From contig NZ_SMYZ01000033.1 of assembly GCF_004919685.1 (NCBI RefSeq), positions 1-34,051 on the forward strand: a stretch of DNA of 34,051 nucleotides. The letters are read 5' to 3'. The first letter of the stretch is position 1, and every line of letters starts with the position of its first letter. Shown in pieces: positions 1 through 8,002 of this stretch. The notes beneath the pieces are model-generated. The model ran no database searches and was not told where the DNA came from. It saw only the letters and a program-made list of their open reading frames with translations. The DNA is from Mesorhizobium norvegicum. Its GTDB lineage: Bacteria > Pseudomonadota > Alphaproteobacteria > Rhizobiales > Rhizobiaceae. Position numbers and translations under genes: made by a program.

Positions 1-239
1 AGCTCCCGGGTGCGGCTCTGGGCCGCGATGTCATCGGTGCTCGCGTCGGGATGGTTTGACGACGGCCCCAGCCCCACTACCGCCTTGCGGAATCGCTTGC
101 GATGACCGAGGAGCATACCGAGCTTCTCGAGGTCGGCGTCGGTCAGCTCCGGCAGGACTTCCGCGTCGATCGCGTTGTCGCGAAATGCCTGCTCGTATTG
201 CTGGAGGCCGAGGCCTCGCAACCAAGCGGCAACGTCCAC
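1..239 (-). CDS. SAM-domain protein, N-terminal part (probable SAM-type adenylate cyclase), runs off left edge
   Basis: The reading frame starts at GTG 239-237, preceded by a GGGAGG-like ribosome binding site, and stays open to the window edge (79 codons). It begins VDVAAWLRGLGLQQYEQAF and continues with a DAEVLPELTDADLEKLG segment and a GHRKR segment. This is the SAM (sterile alpha motif) pattern found at the N-terminus of many alphaproteobacterial proteins that continue into a class III adenylate cyclase, an AAA ATPase and TPR repeats. Only the SAM part is visible, so the cyclase assignment is inference from the family. It differs from the copy at the right end at three residues (Q/R, G/E and A/T). 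It reads outward, away from the rest of the window. Confidence 0.75.
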   Translation of the reverse strand, partial: MDVAAWLRGLGLQQYEQAFRDNAIDAEVLPELTDADLEKLGMLLGHRKRFRKAVVGLGPSSNHPDASTDDIAAQSRTRE

Positions 240-448
240 ACAGCCCTCCCAAGGCTGAATTCGGGTCCCTCAGCCGCAATATTAACTCAGATGCCAGGGA
301 AATGCTGTAGACTCGGATTTCTGTCGAGCTGGAGGTCCCTCTCGAAGAATTGGGGGCTTGGAGTCCGACATCGTTACCGCGGCGGTGACAGCTTTTGGCA
401 GCTTATCGGACGATACGCTCCTAGTGATCAAGCGTCCGCATCGGGTCA
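1..448. repeat. Left arm of 0.45-kb terminal inverted repeat
   Basis: Reverse-complementing the last 447 bases of the window gives this segment again, with only about 15 scattered substitutions and short indels by eye (roughly 96 percent identity). The repeat holds the first 79 codons of a SAM-domain protein plus about 210 bases upstream of its start codon, so the duplicated unit is a promoter plus N-terminus. Homology stops abruptly at 448, just before the separate direct repeat beginning near 463. The window ends inside the repeat, so its outer limit is unknown. Confidence 0.95.
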
Positions 449-462
449 AGACCCGCCTTTTC

Positions 463-684
463 GCACGTCGTTGCCGCCGATCACCGCACGCATCTTCGGG
501 GAGCCTTTCGAAATCCGGAAGCTTGAGCTACGTGTGACAGGTGCCATCACCAAGACGGAGAAAATTGACCAAGAGGCCCAAAATCATTCGTACAAAATTC
601 GCGAACTTATTCGATAACGCTCAATTCAATCTCGAAGAACTAAGCGTAACCTACTGATATATAATAATTTGGTGAGCCCGGAGG
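463..684. repeat. Left copy of diverged 222-bp direct repeat
   Basis: This stretch matches 11271-11492 in the same orientation and over the same length, with many substitutions (about 75-80 percent identity by eye). Shared blocks include gcacgtcgttgccgccga, agacggagaaaattgac, gataacgctcaattcaa and a terminal atatataataat followed by ggtgagcccggagg. The pair brackets the catabolic operon and its LysR gene exactly. The terminal tggtg-gcccgg motif resembles the reverse complement of a tRNA 3' end (CCGGGCNCACCA), as left by tRNA-targeting integration. That reading is tentative because no tRNA body is present. Confidence 0.85.
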
Positions 685-769
685 ATGTGGCGCGAACGTT
701 GATTTCATTAGCCTTTTCGTGGGCCGAAATCAAAAAGTTTCCCGTATCGTTTCGCATGGTCCCGCGTCC

Positions 770-787
770 GCGGTTCACCAGAACCGC
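770..787 (-). terminator. Hairpin just downstream of the catabolic operon
   Basis: Seven-base perfect arms (gcggttc and gaaccgc) enclose a four-base loop. The hairpin lies 25 bases past the stop codon of the last permease gene. There is no immediate U-run after the stem on the minus strand; a short one occurs about 30 bases further on. It may end or stabilise the operon transcript, but it is not a textbook intrinsic terminator. Confidence 0.3.
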
Positions 788-811
788 CGGCGCCCGGCGC
801 GAGGAGCGGCG

Positions 812-1543
812 TCACGAAACTGCTGCAGATTCGTCCGAGCGCGGTGCGCTCAATCCCTGGCGGGATTGCGACTCATGCCGCATGAGAAAACGCTCCAACA
901 AGCGGATGATCGCAATCAACGACAGATTGACCACCAGATAGAGCAATCCGGCAATGGCGAAGATTTCGAAAATCGCGAAGGTCTGGCTCATGAGCCGCTT
1001 GGCGTATCCGGTGATTTCCAGCACGGTGATCGTGGAGGCCAAGCTCGTGCCCTTGACCACAAGGATGAGCTCGTTTCCATAGGCTGGGAGGGCTTGGCGG
1101 ATCGCGAGCGGGAACTCGATGCGGCGAAAGCGCAGAACGCGCGACATACCGCAAGCCTGGGCAGCTTCGACAAGGCCGACTGGCACCGACATCAACCCTC
1201 CGCGCAAAATCTCGGACGTATAAGCTGCGGTGTTGAGCGCAAGCGCCAGTACAGCGCAGCGCGAGCCATCTCTGATGACCCACCACAAGACGGCGTTGTC
1301 CCTGACGAGGCTGACCTCGCCGAGGCCGTAGTAGAAGATGAATATCTGTACCAGGAGCGGGGTGCCGCGGAAGACGTTGCTGTAATATTTGGCAAAGCCG
1401 GCCAACAAGCCATTTGACGATAGCCTCATCAGCGCCAATCCCAGGCCGAGATTGAAGCCTATGAGCACCGAAACCAGTGTCAGCGCGGCTGTGACCCACA
1501 GGCCTTTGAGCAGGACCGGAACCGCAAGCTGGATGAGTTCCAT
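812..1543 (-). CDS. Polar amino-acid ABC transporter permease (HisM/ArtM type)
   Basis: This 243-residue inner-membrane protein is of the His/Glu/Gln/Arg/opine permease family. Several hydrophobic segments are visible. The cytoplasmic EAA loop that contacts the ATPase reads VEAAQACGMSRVLRFRRIEFP, and the conserved FRGTPLLVQ stretch is near residue 58. The ATG at 1543 is chosen because it begins the conserved MELIQLAVPVLL start and follows an AGAAGG ribosome binding site; longer in-frame starts add non-conserved sequence. It begins 4 bases after the stop of the preceding permease gene, so the two are co-transcribed and should form the heterodimeric membrane channel. It is the last gene of the operon that starts near 10167. 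Confidence 0.93.
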   Translation of the reverse strand: MELIQLAVPVLLKGLWVTAALTLVSVLIGFNLGLGLALMRLSSNGLLAGFAKYYSNVFRGTPLLVQIFIFYYGLGEVSLVRDNAVLWWVIRDGSRCAVLALALNTAAYTSEILRGGLMSVPVGLVEAAQACGMSRVLRFRRIEFPLAIRQALPAYGNELILVVKGTSLASTITVLEITGYAKRLMSQTFAIFEIFAIAGLLYLVVNLSLIAIIRLLERFLMRHESQSRQGLSAPRSDESAAVS

Positions 1544-1547
1544 GGTC

Positions 1548-2255
1548 TTACCTTCTCGCCCGGATCCGTAGCAGGCGTTCGATCCCATCGAAACCGGCCT
1601 GACTGACAAGCGTGATGACCAGATAGACAACCGCCGCAATCAGATAAAAGATAAACGGGTGGCGGGTGGAGTTCGCACCGATGTAGGAAATACGCATCAG
1701 CTCCTGCAGCCCAACCACTGAAACCAGGGCCGTGTCCTTGATCGTGGTCTGCCAGACATTGTTTAAGCCCGGAACCGCGATGCGCAGCATCTGCGGAGCT
1801 ATGATGCGGCGAAATATCCTACTGGCTGGCAGGCCAAGGGCTCGCGCGGCCTCGATGTGCCCATTGGGGATCGACGCCAATGCCCCCCGGATCACCTCGG
1901 TCGAGTAGGCGCCCGAGATCGCGCCAATGGCGATCACGGCTATGACGAACGCATAACCGCTCTCCGCCAGCCCGGCATAGCCGAAAGCAGTGATGACCTT
2001 CGTCACGAATTCAACCGAACTGAAAAACAGAAGGTAGATAACGAGCAGTTCGGGCACACCCCGAACCACGGAAGTATATCCGTCCACCAGGAGCGAGAGC
2101 GGGAATATCCTGGCCCATTTGATCAGACCACAGACGACGCCAATCAGCAGCCCGGCAACCATACTGGACAAGCCTACCGCGATCGTCACGGCAGCGCCCC
2201 GCAGAATAGCGGTCACCCAACCACCTTCCCAAACCTGCCAGAGGCCGAATTCCAT
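1548..2255 (-). CDS. Polar amino-acid ABC transporter permease (HisQ/ArtQ type)
   Basis: This 235-residue membrane protein is the partner of the downstream permease. It has the VVRGVPELLVIYLLFF stretch typical of the family and the EAA loop IEAARALGLPASRIFRRI. The ATG at 2255 gives the standard family length and the conserved start MEFGLWQVWEGGW; upstream in-frame codons run into the intercistronic hairpin. It lies about 145 bases downstream of the binding-protein gene, separated by a strong stem-loop that probably lowers its expression relative to that gene. Confidence 0.93.
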   Translation of the reverse strand: MEFGLWQVWEGGWVTAILRGAAVTIAVGLSSMVAGLLIGVVCGLIKWARIFPLSLLVDGYTSVVRGVPELLVIYLLFFSSVEFVTKVITAFGYAGLAESGYAFVIAVIAIGAISGAYSTEVIRGALASIPNGHIEAARALGLPASRIFRRIIAPQMLRIAVPGLNNVWQTTIKDTALVSVVGLQELMRISYIGANSTRHPFIFYLIAAVVYLVITLVSQAGFDGIERLLRIRARR

Positions 2256-2350
2256 CTGAGTTGCCCTAGATCTGGTGCGCCAACGAGACAACCGGCTGCG
2301 ATTGCAGCCCCTGAAGCCGGTGTTGTCAGACAAGCGGAAAACCCGACTTT

Positions 2351-2381
2351 CGCATGCGCCTGGCTTGGCCAGGCGCATGCG
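2351..2381 (-). promoter_or_regulatory. Strong intercistronic stem-loop between binding-protein and permease genes
   Basis: Two perfect 14-base arms (cgcatgcgcctggc and gccaggcgcatgcg) are separated by a 3-base loop. The hairpin sits 19 bases downstream of the binding-protein stop codon and about 95 bases before the first permease. Similar hairpins in ABC importer operons stabilise the binding-protein message or attenuate read-through, giving excess binding protein over permease. There is no U-tract, so partial attenuation or RNA stabilisation is more likely than full termination. Confidence 0.7.
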
Positions 2382-2399
2382 ATGTGGTTTTGAACGCCG

Positions 2400-3197
2400 T
2401 TAGTTGCAGGGCCGGGAAATGTCCGATTTGAACCATTTCTGGCTGGCCTTGCCGATCGAGCCGTCAGCGATCAGCTCGCAAAGCGCCTTGTCGATCTTGG
2501 CCTTGAGCTCAGTGTTCTCCTGCGCGATGCCAACGCCGATTCCCTCGCCAAGCGTCGGATCGAACGTGCTCTGGATCTTGACGCCGACCAGCTGGAAGTT
2601 CTTGCCATCCGGCTTGTCCAGGAAGTCCTGCAATGCGGATTGATCCGCGAAAGCAGTGTCGATGCGGCCGCTCGCAAGGTCGATCTGCATTTGGTCGAGC
2701 GTGTCGTAGGTTTTCAGGTCGGCATTCGGCGCACGCTTCTCGAGGAAATGCGCGTGGGTGGTGCCGGCCTGCACGCCGATCTTCTTGCCGTCGAGCGATT
2801 TCAGCAGCGTGTCGACGTCGGTGATGCCGGCGAGATCCGACCCCTTCGCAGCGATGAACATGTTGGCCAGTTCGGCGTATCCGACGCTGAAATTGATCTC
2901 CTTCTTGCGGTCAGCGGTGATCGACATGCCCGAGATGATGACGTCGAAGCGCTTTGCCTTAAGTGCCGGAATGAGGCCATCGAAGGCCTGCACGACGAAA
3001 TGGCACGTCACTGCGAGTTTGGTGCAGAGCAACGCACCGACATCGGCGTCGAAACCGGTGACGTTGCCATTGGCGTCGGACATGCTCCATGGCGGGTAGG
3101 CGCCTTCCGTTCCGATGGACAACTCGCCTTCGGCCGCCAATGCGCTTCCCATGCTTCCCGCGAGACATGCGAGCAGCGTCAAGACTTTCAATTTCAT
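2400..3197 (-). CDS. Periplasmic amino-acid-type substrate-binding protein (HisJ/ArgT family)
   Basis: This 265-residue protein has a Sec signal peptide (MKLKVLTLLACLAGSMGSALAAE, cleavage probably after ALA near residue 21). A type II periplasmic binding-protein fold follows. Recognisable segments are GTEGAYPPWS near the N-terminus, GFDADVGALLC, a DVIISGMSITADRKKEI stretch, and a C-terminal KASQKWFKSDISRPC. The family binds basic or polar amino acids and opines. The ligand here cannot be read from sequence; pathway context suggests a modified amino acid. The start has a GGGGAA ribosome binding site. It is co-transcribed with the fused ATPase upstream and the permeases downstream. Confidence 0.93.
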   Translation of the reverse strand: MKLKVLTLLACLAGSMGSALAAEGELSIGTEGAYPPWSMSDANGNVTGFDADVGALLCTKLAVTCHFVVQAFDGLIPALKAKRFDVIISGMSITADRKKEINFSVGYAELANMFIAAKGSDLAGITDVDTLLKSLDGKKIGVQAGTTHAHFLEKRAPNADLKTYDTLDQMQIDLASGRIDTAFADQSALQDFLDKPDGKNFQLVGVKIQSTFDPTLGEGIGVGIAQENTELKAKIDKALCELIADGSIGKASQKWFKSDISRPCN

Positions 3198-3232
3198 ATC
3201 AGTTCCCCTTGTTGTTGGTCTTCATTGTTGAT

Positions 3233-3250
3233 GTCCGGTACGAACCGGAC
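3233..3250 (-). promoter_or_regulatory. Short hairpin ahead of the binding-protein gene
   Basis: Perfect 7-base arms (gtccggt and accggac) with a 4-base loop lie in the 75-base gap between the ATPase stop (3273) and the binding-protein start (3197). There is no U-run. It could be an RNA processing or stabilising element at the 5' side of the binding-protein message. Confidence 0.4.
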
Positions 3251-3272
3251 GCTTCGAGAATGCGAGCTTCCC

Positions 3273-5318
3273 TCACAGTGTCCGTGCCAGGAATTGGCGC
3301 AGACGCTCCGAGCGCGGGCTGCCGAACAGCTCCGCTGGCGCACCCTCTTCCTCCACCTTTCCCTGGTGGAGAAACAGAACCTTGTGGGAGACCTCGCGCG
3401 CGAACTGCATCTCATGCGTCACGAGGATCATGGTGTTGCCTTCCTCCGCCAGTTGACGGATCACCCGCAGCACCTCGCCGACCAGTTCGGGATCGAGCGC
3501 TGATGTCGGTTCGTCGAAGAGGATGACTTTGGGACGCATCGCCAGCGTGCGGGCGATCGCGGCGCGTTGCTGTTGGCCGCCTGACAACTGGCCCGGATAG
3601 TGGGCGTGCTTGTCGGCGAGCCCGACCTTCTTCAACAAGGCGTGCGCATGTTCGACGGCCTTGTCGCGAGGCTCCTTCAACACATGCCGGGGCGCCTCGA
3701 CGATGTTCTCCACCACCGTCATGTGCGGCCACAGATTGAAGTTCTGGAAAACCATGCCGACGCGGGCACGGATGCGTTCGACCTGCGCCATATCGGCTGG
3801 CCCAAGCCGGCCGTTCGACAGCGGCTTCATCTTGATGACCTCACCGTCGATGGCGACCTTGCCGCCATCCGGCTGTTCCAGAAGATTGATGCAGCGCAGG
3901 AACGTGCTCTTGCCCGAGCCCGACGAGCCGATCATGGAAATGACTTCGCCGGCATGGGCGGTGAGGTTGACGCCCTTCAACACCGGCAGCGAGGCGAAGC
4001 TCTTGTGAAGCTCGTCGATCTGCACGGCTGGCGTGGCGATCTTCGCCTCTTCAGCGGGCGCCGGATTCGCCACCACGGCGGGATCGGTTGGCCGCGTCTG
4101 TTCGCTGCCGATGGCCGCGTCCTGGGCTACCTCGACAGTCGCTAGATCCGCCAGCGCACGGTCGAAATAGCGCAGGCTGCTGGACAGGCAGGTGCGTTGC
4201 CAGTCCGGGTCATCCGGAAGGAAGGCAGCGCGCAGCGTGTCCCGGATCCGCTTGCCCAGCGGCGATTCGATCTTGCCGAAAAGGTGCAGCCAGTTGTCTG
4301 CCTGCACAGCCTCCATGACGGCAGGCCCGTCCAGCGTGCCACATTCGACGACAAGCGGCAGCACGCGCGCATTCGGCATTGCCTTGCGTACAGCGTCGGA
4401 GACGTAGCCGGTCGCCGTCGCCGCGATGCCGGTGCCGGTCCGGGCGCCCGGGCCGGTCAGCACTGTTGCCAGCGCCGGCCCGAAGATGGATTTGCCCCAG
4501 GCAAGGCCGGCATGCTCGGAACTCGCTACCGAAAGCAGAGCCGGATATCCGTATGGCCCTGCTCCGGTGTGCAGGTCGAAGACGATGACCTGGCGTGCCG
4601 CGCCAGCAAAGGTCTTCAGGATTTCGTTCAATGTGCGGTTCGACCAGACCGGGCCGCCACCGCCGTAGAACATGCCGTCGGCGAACTCATACTGGCCGGC
4701 CTCGACGATCGCCGCCAGCCCGGCATGCCCAAGCCGCTTGCGCGCAATCGCGAGCTTCTCGTCGGCCGCTACGCGGTCCGGCCCTTCCCATTCTCGATAG
4801 GCCACGGCGTCGTGCAGGCCCGCATAGCCATTGTTGACCGGAGTGCTCGAAGACCAGTCGATGAAGTTGCGGTTGAGGTCGACATTGTCCTCGTTGACGC
4901 GCCGCGACCATGCCGTGCCCCAGGGATTGATGAGGTGAATGGCAAGGATCGCCGTGTCGCCGGGCAGGCGCCGCAGGTTCTTCTGGCCGAGCCAGGCGGT
5001 CTGGCAGGTCGAGCCGAACGGGCCCTCGACACCATGCGTGCCGGAGATGAGCACGATCAGCTTGCGCGCATCGCGGCGGCCAAGCAGCGCCACATCGGTC
5101 GCCAGCGTCTCGCCATCCGGACCGTTCAGCGGATGAACATATTCAGACAGTTCCGCGCCCGCCCGCTCAGCGGCGTCGCGAAATCCCTGGCGCAGGATGG
5201 CGAAATCACAGGCGTAGGCTGGTGCTGGCTCATCATGGCGCATGGTCGATCCCACTGAACCGCTGGCGGTTGCTGTCAATCCATTCATTCCCTGTCGTTC
5301 CACCGTGGGGCTATTCAT
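3273..5318 (-). CDS. Fusion protein: DUF2817 zinc hydrolase (M14-like) + amino-acid ABC transporter ATPase
   Basis: One uninterrupted frame of about 681 residues joins two normally separate proteins. Residues about 30-395 match DUF2817, a carboxypeptidase/aspartoacylase-like family. Candidate zinc ligands are H95 and E98 (GTHGVEGP) and H250 (DLHTG), with a DLNRNF substrate motif (147-152) and a candidate catalytic Glu in VECGT (325). A proline/alanine-rich linker (about 400-430) follows. Residues about 432-681 are a complete HisP/GlnQ-type ATPase: Walker A GSSGSGKST (464-472), signature LSGGQQQR, Walker B VILFDEPTSALD and the H-loop VTHEM. The start at 5318 overlaps the FAD-oxidase stop by 8 bases; starts at 5360 or 5288 are possible. 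The fusion would place a hydrolase on the cytoplasmic face of the importer. The ATPase half is secure; the hydrolase substrate is unknown. Confidence 0.9.
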   Translation of the reverse strand: MNSPTVERQGMNGLTATASGSVGSTMRHDEPAPAYACDFAILRQGFRDAAERAGAELSEYVHPLNGPDGETLATDVALLGRRDARKLIVLISGTHGVEGPFGSTCQTAWLGQKNLRRLPGDTAILAIHLINPWGTAWSRRVNEDNVDLNRNFIDWSSSTPVNNGYAGLHDAVAYREWEGPDRVAADEKLAIARKRLGHAGLAAIVEAGQYEFADGMFYGGGGPVWSNRTLNEILKTFAGAARQVIVFDLHTGAGPYGYPALLSVASSEHAGLAWGKSIFGPALATVLTGPGARTGTGIAATATGYVSDAVRKAMPNARVLPLVVECGTLDGPAVMEAVQADNWLHLFGKIESPLGKRIRDTLRAAFLPDDPDWQRTCLSSSLRYFDRALADLATVEVAQDAAIGSEQTRPTDPAVVANPAPAEEAKIATPAVQIDELHKSFASLPVLKGVNLTAHAGEVISMIGSSGSGKSTFLRCINLLEQPDGGKVAIDGEVIKMKPLSNGRLGPADMAQVERIRARVGMVFQNFNLWPHMTVVENIVEAPRHVLKEPRDKAVEHAHALLKKVGLADKHAHYPGQLSGGQQQRAAIARTLAMRPKVILFDEPTSALDPELVGEVLRVIRQLAEEGNTMILVTHEMQFAREVSHKVLFLHQGKVEEEGAPAELFGSPRSERLRQFLARTL

Positions 5319-6837
5319 CGTTGTGATCGCTCGCGTTCTGAGGTGGCAATCGACGCTCATTGCCGGAAAGGAGCGGCCTTGAGGACCGGACGAACCAGGC
5401 GTCAGAGGGAAGCACCTTGTCGGGGTTCATGATCGACTGATCGTCCAGCGCGAGTTTCACCCGCTCCATCACGGCGAGCTTCGTCGGGTCGGCCGTCGCC
5501 AGCAGCGAATGGATGCGCTTGGAGCCAACACCGTGCTCGGCGGAAAAGGAACCGCCGATCTCCCGCAGTTGGTGATACAGGACGCCCTCGACAGCCTCTT
5601 CCATGTCAGGCGCCAGCGGACCCTGACGGTTGAGGATGATATGCAGGTTCCCATCGGCCAGGTGCCCGAAGACATAGGGCGCCAGACCCGGTTCGATCGT
5701 GGCGAGCCCGGGCAGGATTCTGTCGAGATAGGCCGGAATTTCCGACAGAGGCACCGAAACGTCGAAGGAAGGTGCATTGGGATGGGCGCGATAGAGCACA
5801 CCGGTGTCCTCGCGCAACCGCCACAACTCGTCCTCTTGCCGCTGCGAGCCGGCGATGATGCCGGTGGCTTCGGGATAGCGCTCGATCACTTCCGAATAGA
5901 TCCGCTCGAAATCCTCGCGCAGCGCCTCTTCGCGCGCGCCGCCAAGCGACAGCAGCAGGAACAGCGGCTGGTCCAGCGGCACGCCGGGTTCGGACCATTC
6001 ATGCGCGGCGGCGGCCAGGCTGAAATACGAGGTCCACATCGCCTCCGCCGCGCGCAGATGCCCGGCATCCGATTCAAGTGCCAGGCGAATGGTTTGTAGA
6101 GCCGCTTCGACAGACGGCAGCCCGAAAAGCGCGGTGGCCGTGGCTCGCGGCGAAGGGTCGAGCTTGACGACCACGCGGGTGACGATGCCAAGCGTGCCCT
6201 CGGCGCCGATGAAGAGATGCTTCAGATCGTAGCCGGCGGAATTCTTCACCACCCGGGTGAGATCGCAATAGACCGATCCGTCGGCCAGCACGGCCTCGAG
6301 GCCAAGCACGCGGTGGCGCATGACGCCGTGGCGAAAGGCCATCACGCCCCCGGCATTGGTGGACACCATGCCACCGATCGTCGCCGAGCCGCGCGCGGCA
6401 AGGTCGATGCCAGGTTCCAGCCGGTGTTCGAGCGCGGCCATCCGCAGCGCTTCGAGGGTGACGCCGGCGCCGACCACGGCCACGCGTTCGAGCGGATCGA
6501 GCCGCTCGATGCGATTCATGCGTACCAGGGAAAGAACGATCTCGCCCGGCCGCGAAACGCTGCCGCCAACCAGACCGGTCTTCCCGCCTTGCGGCACGAT
6601 GGGAATCTCGTTCTGGCGGCAGATGCGCACCACCGCCGCGACCTCGTCGGTCGATGAAGGCGCAACGACGATGCCGGCGCCGCGAGCCGTCCCGTTCGAA
6701 CCAAGGTCGATCGCCCCGGCATCATCACCTGTGCGGACATTCGGGGCGCCAACGACATCGCGGATCGCGTCGACAACCGGCAACGGCACCGCTTGCTCGA
6801 TCCAGTTCGTTTGCCTGGGAGACGCGAGGCCGCTCAT
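5311..6837 (-). CDS. FAD-binding oxidoreductase (GlcD / D-2-hydroxyacid dehydrogenase type)
   Basis: This 508-residue protein of the vanillyl-alcohol-oxidase flavoprotein superfamily has an FAD-binding domain with IVPQGGKTGLVGGS, an ARGSATIGGMVSTNAGG loop and AEGTLGIVTRV. The C-terminal oxidase domain shows GHLADGNLH, SAEHGVGSKR and NPDKVLP, the hallmarks of D-lactate, D-2-hydroxyglutarate and glycolate dehydrogenases. Members oxidise 2-hydroxy acids to 2-keto acids and pass electrons to a carrier. Its ATG overlaps the aminotransferase stop by 4 bases (ATGA), indicating translational coupling. Next to an aminotransferase, it probably acts on a hydroxy- or keto-acid intermediate. The last 30 or so residues, after the conserved NPDKVL, are not family-typical. 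Confidence 0.92.
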   Translation of the reverse strand: MSGLASPRQTNWIEQAVPLPVVDAIRDVVGAPNVRTGDDAGAIDLGSNGTARGAGIVVAPSSTDEVAAVVRICRQNEIPIVPQGGKTGLVGGSVSRPGEIVLSLVRMNRIERLDPLERVAVVGAGVTLEALRMAALEHRLEPGIDLAARGSATIGGMVSTNAGGVMAFRHGVMRHRVLGLEAVLADGSVYCDLTRVVKNSAGYDLKHLFIGAEGTLGIVTRVVVKLDPSPRATATALFGLPSVEAALQTIRLALESDAGHLRAAEAMWTSYFSLAAAAHEWSEPGVPLDQPLFLLLSLGGAREEALREDFERIYSEVIERYPEATGIIAGSQRQEDELWRLREDTGVLYRAHPNAPSFDVSVPLSEIPAYLDRILPGLATIEPGLAPYVFGHLADGNLHIILNRQGPLAPDMEEAVEGVLYHQLREIGGSFSAEHGVGSKRIHSLLATADPTKLAVMERVKLALDDQSIMNPDKVLPSDAWFVRSSRPLLSGNERRLPPQNASDHNDE

Positions 6838-7955
6838 CGCCCCGTCAATCCCCGAAGCGCTGCGATCAGCCGATCGTTGTCAGCCGGCAAGCCGATGGTG
6901 GCGCGCAGATAGTGCTCGTAGCCGGCTTCGCGCCACGCCTTGACGATGATCCCCTGCTTCAGGAGACCGGCGGCAAGGCTGGAGCTGTCGCCCTTGCAGT
7001 CGAAGAACAGAAAGTTTGTTTGCGATTGGGCAACCGCGAAGCCGAGGCCGGCAAGTGCGGCCGCCGTCCGCTCGCGCTCGGCTCTGATGCGGCCCGCCGA
7101 CGCCTTCATCCAGCTTTCGTCAGCGAGTGCCGCGATGGCGGCGGTCTGCGCCGCCGCATTGACGTTGAACGGCGTCTTGGCGGCCGCGATCACCCTTGCC
7201 AGTTCGAGGCCGGAACAGACGGCATAGCCAACGCGCAGTCCCGCCAGGCCATAGGCCTTCGAGAATGTCCGCAGCACCACATGGTCGATACCGCTGTCGC
7301 GCAGGACTTCGATGCCGTCGGGCGCGCCGGGATCGGCGAATTCGAAATAGGCCTCGTCCAGGACAAAAAGCGTGCCGGGCCGCACGGCGGCGATCAGCCG
7401 TTGCAGGCCGGGATGGTCGAGACCCGGCCCGACCGGGTTCCATGGCGAGGATATGAAAACGATCCGGGGCCGGGCGGCGATCGCCGTCTTGAGCGCGGCA
7501 ATATCGAACCCCATTTCGGGTGTCATCGCAATCTTGACGACATCGGCACCGGCCGCGAGCGGCTCTATCTCATGCAGGCCGAAGCTCGGCACCGTCGTGA
7601 CGACCGATGCGCCCGGCACCAGGACGGCACGCGAGATGGCGGCGATCATCTCCTCGGAACCATTGCCGGCAACGATCAGGTGGGGATCGACCGCCAGTTT
7701 TTCGCCAAGTGCTGCCCGCAGCGCCGTGCAGGCCGGATCGGCATAGCGCCATGGCTCGAAGGATGAGGAGGCCAATGCGGCCATGACGGCAGGAGAACAC
7801 CCATCGGGGTTCTCGTTGCTGGCCAGCCGCGCGATGTCGTGGCGGCCACTCAGCGCCCGTGCCATCGCTATGTTCATGCCGGCATTGTAGGGCGGCAAGG
7901 CGGCGATATGCGGATTGAGCGGCAGGCTCGACGCTGGTTTGACCGACTGTTCCAA
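6834..7955 (-). CDS. Class I/II PLP aminotransferase (histidinol-phosphate aminotransferase-like)
   Basis: This 373-residue fold-type I aminotransferase resembles HisC. It has LASNENP near residue 44, GNGSEEM (98-104) for PLP phosphate binding, SPWNPVG (170-176) where HisC usually reads SPNNPTG, and DEAYFEF (200-206). The Schiff-base lysine is K233 in RTFSKAYGLAGLRVGY. It starts at TTG 7955 behind a GGAAG ribosome binding site and overlaps the next gene by 4 bases. Set in a catabolic operon away from histidine genes, it most likely deaminates the transported amino-acid-like substrate rather than making histidine. Aromatic-type amino donors are common for this subgroup, but specificity is not visible here. 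Confidence 0.9.
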   Translation of the reverse strand: MEQSVKPASSLPLNPHIAALPPYNAGMNIAMARALSGRHDIARLASNENPDGCSPAVMAALASSSFEPWRYADPACTALRAALGEKLAVDPHLIVAGNGSEEMIAAISRAVLVPGASVVTTVPSFGLHEIEPLAAGADVVKIAMTPEMGFDIAALKTAIAARPRIVFISSPWNPVGPGLDHPGLQRLIAAVRPGTLFVLDEAYFEFADPGAPDGIEVLRDSGIDHVVLRTFSKAYGLAGLRVGYAVCSGLELARVIAAAKTPFNVNAAAQTAAIAALADESWMKASAGRIRAERERTAAALAGLGFAVAQSQTNFLFFDCKGDSSSLAAGLLKQGIIVKAWREAGYEHYLRATIGLPADNDRLIAALRGLTGR

Positions 7956-8002
7956 ATCTCGACTTCCGTTTCCCCGCGCCCATGCGCGGCATCACAATCT
8001 TG

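Larger units (their letters stand above)
240..811. other. Non-coding stretch at left end
   Basis: It holds the upstream half of the inverted repeat (240-448), which should contain the promoter of the outward SAM-domain gene, and then the left copy of the direct repeat (463-684). The last stretch (685-811) is short spacer downstream of the permease gene and carries one hairpin at 770-787. Open frames across this stretch have no recognisable domain and I do not call them. Confidence 0.6.

Noticed and set aside
102..617. 171-codon plus-strand frame at the left end and its mirror copy near 33663-33950
   Set aside because: It is antisense to the SAM-domain start and runs into the upstream region. 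The SAM pattern in the other strand, with a ribosome binding site, is the better reading.
671..684. Possible tRNA gene end at the direct-repeat boundary
   Set aside because: Only an acceptor-like motif is present; no cloverleaf could be drawn at either copy, so no tRNA is called.
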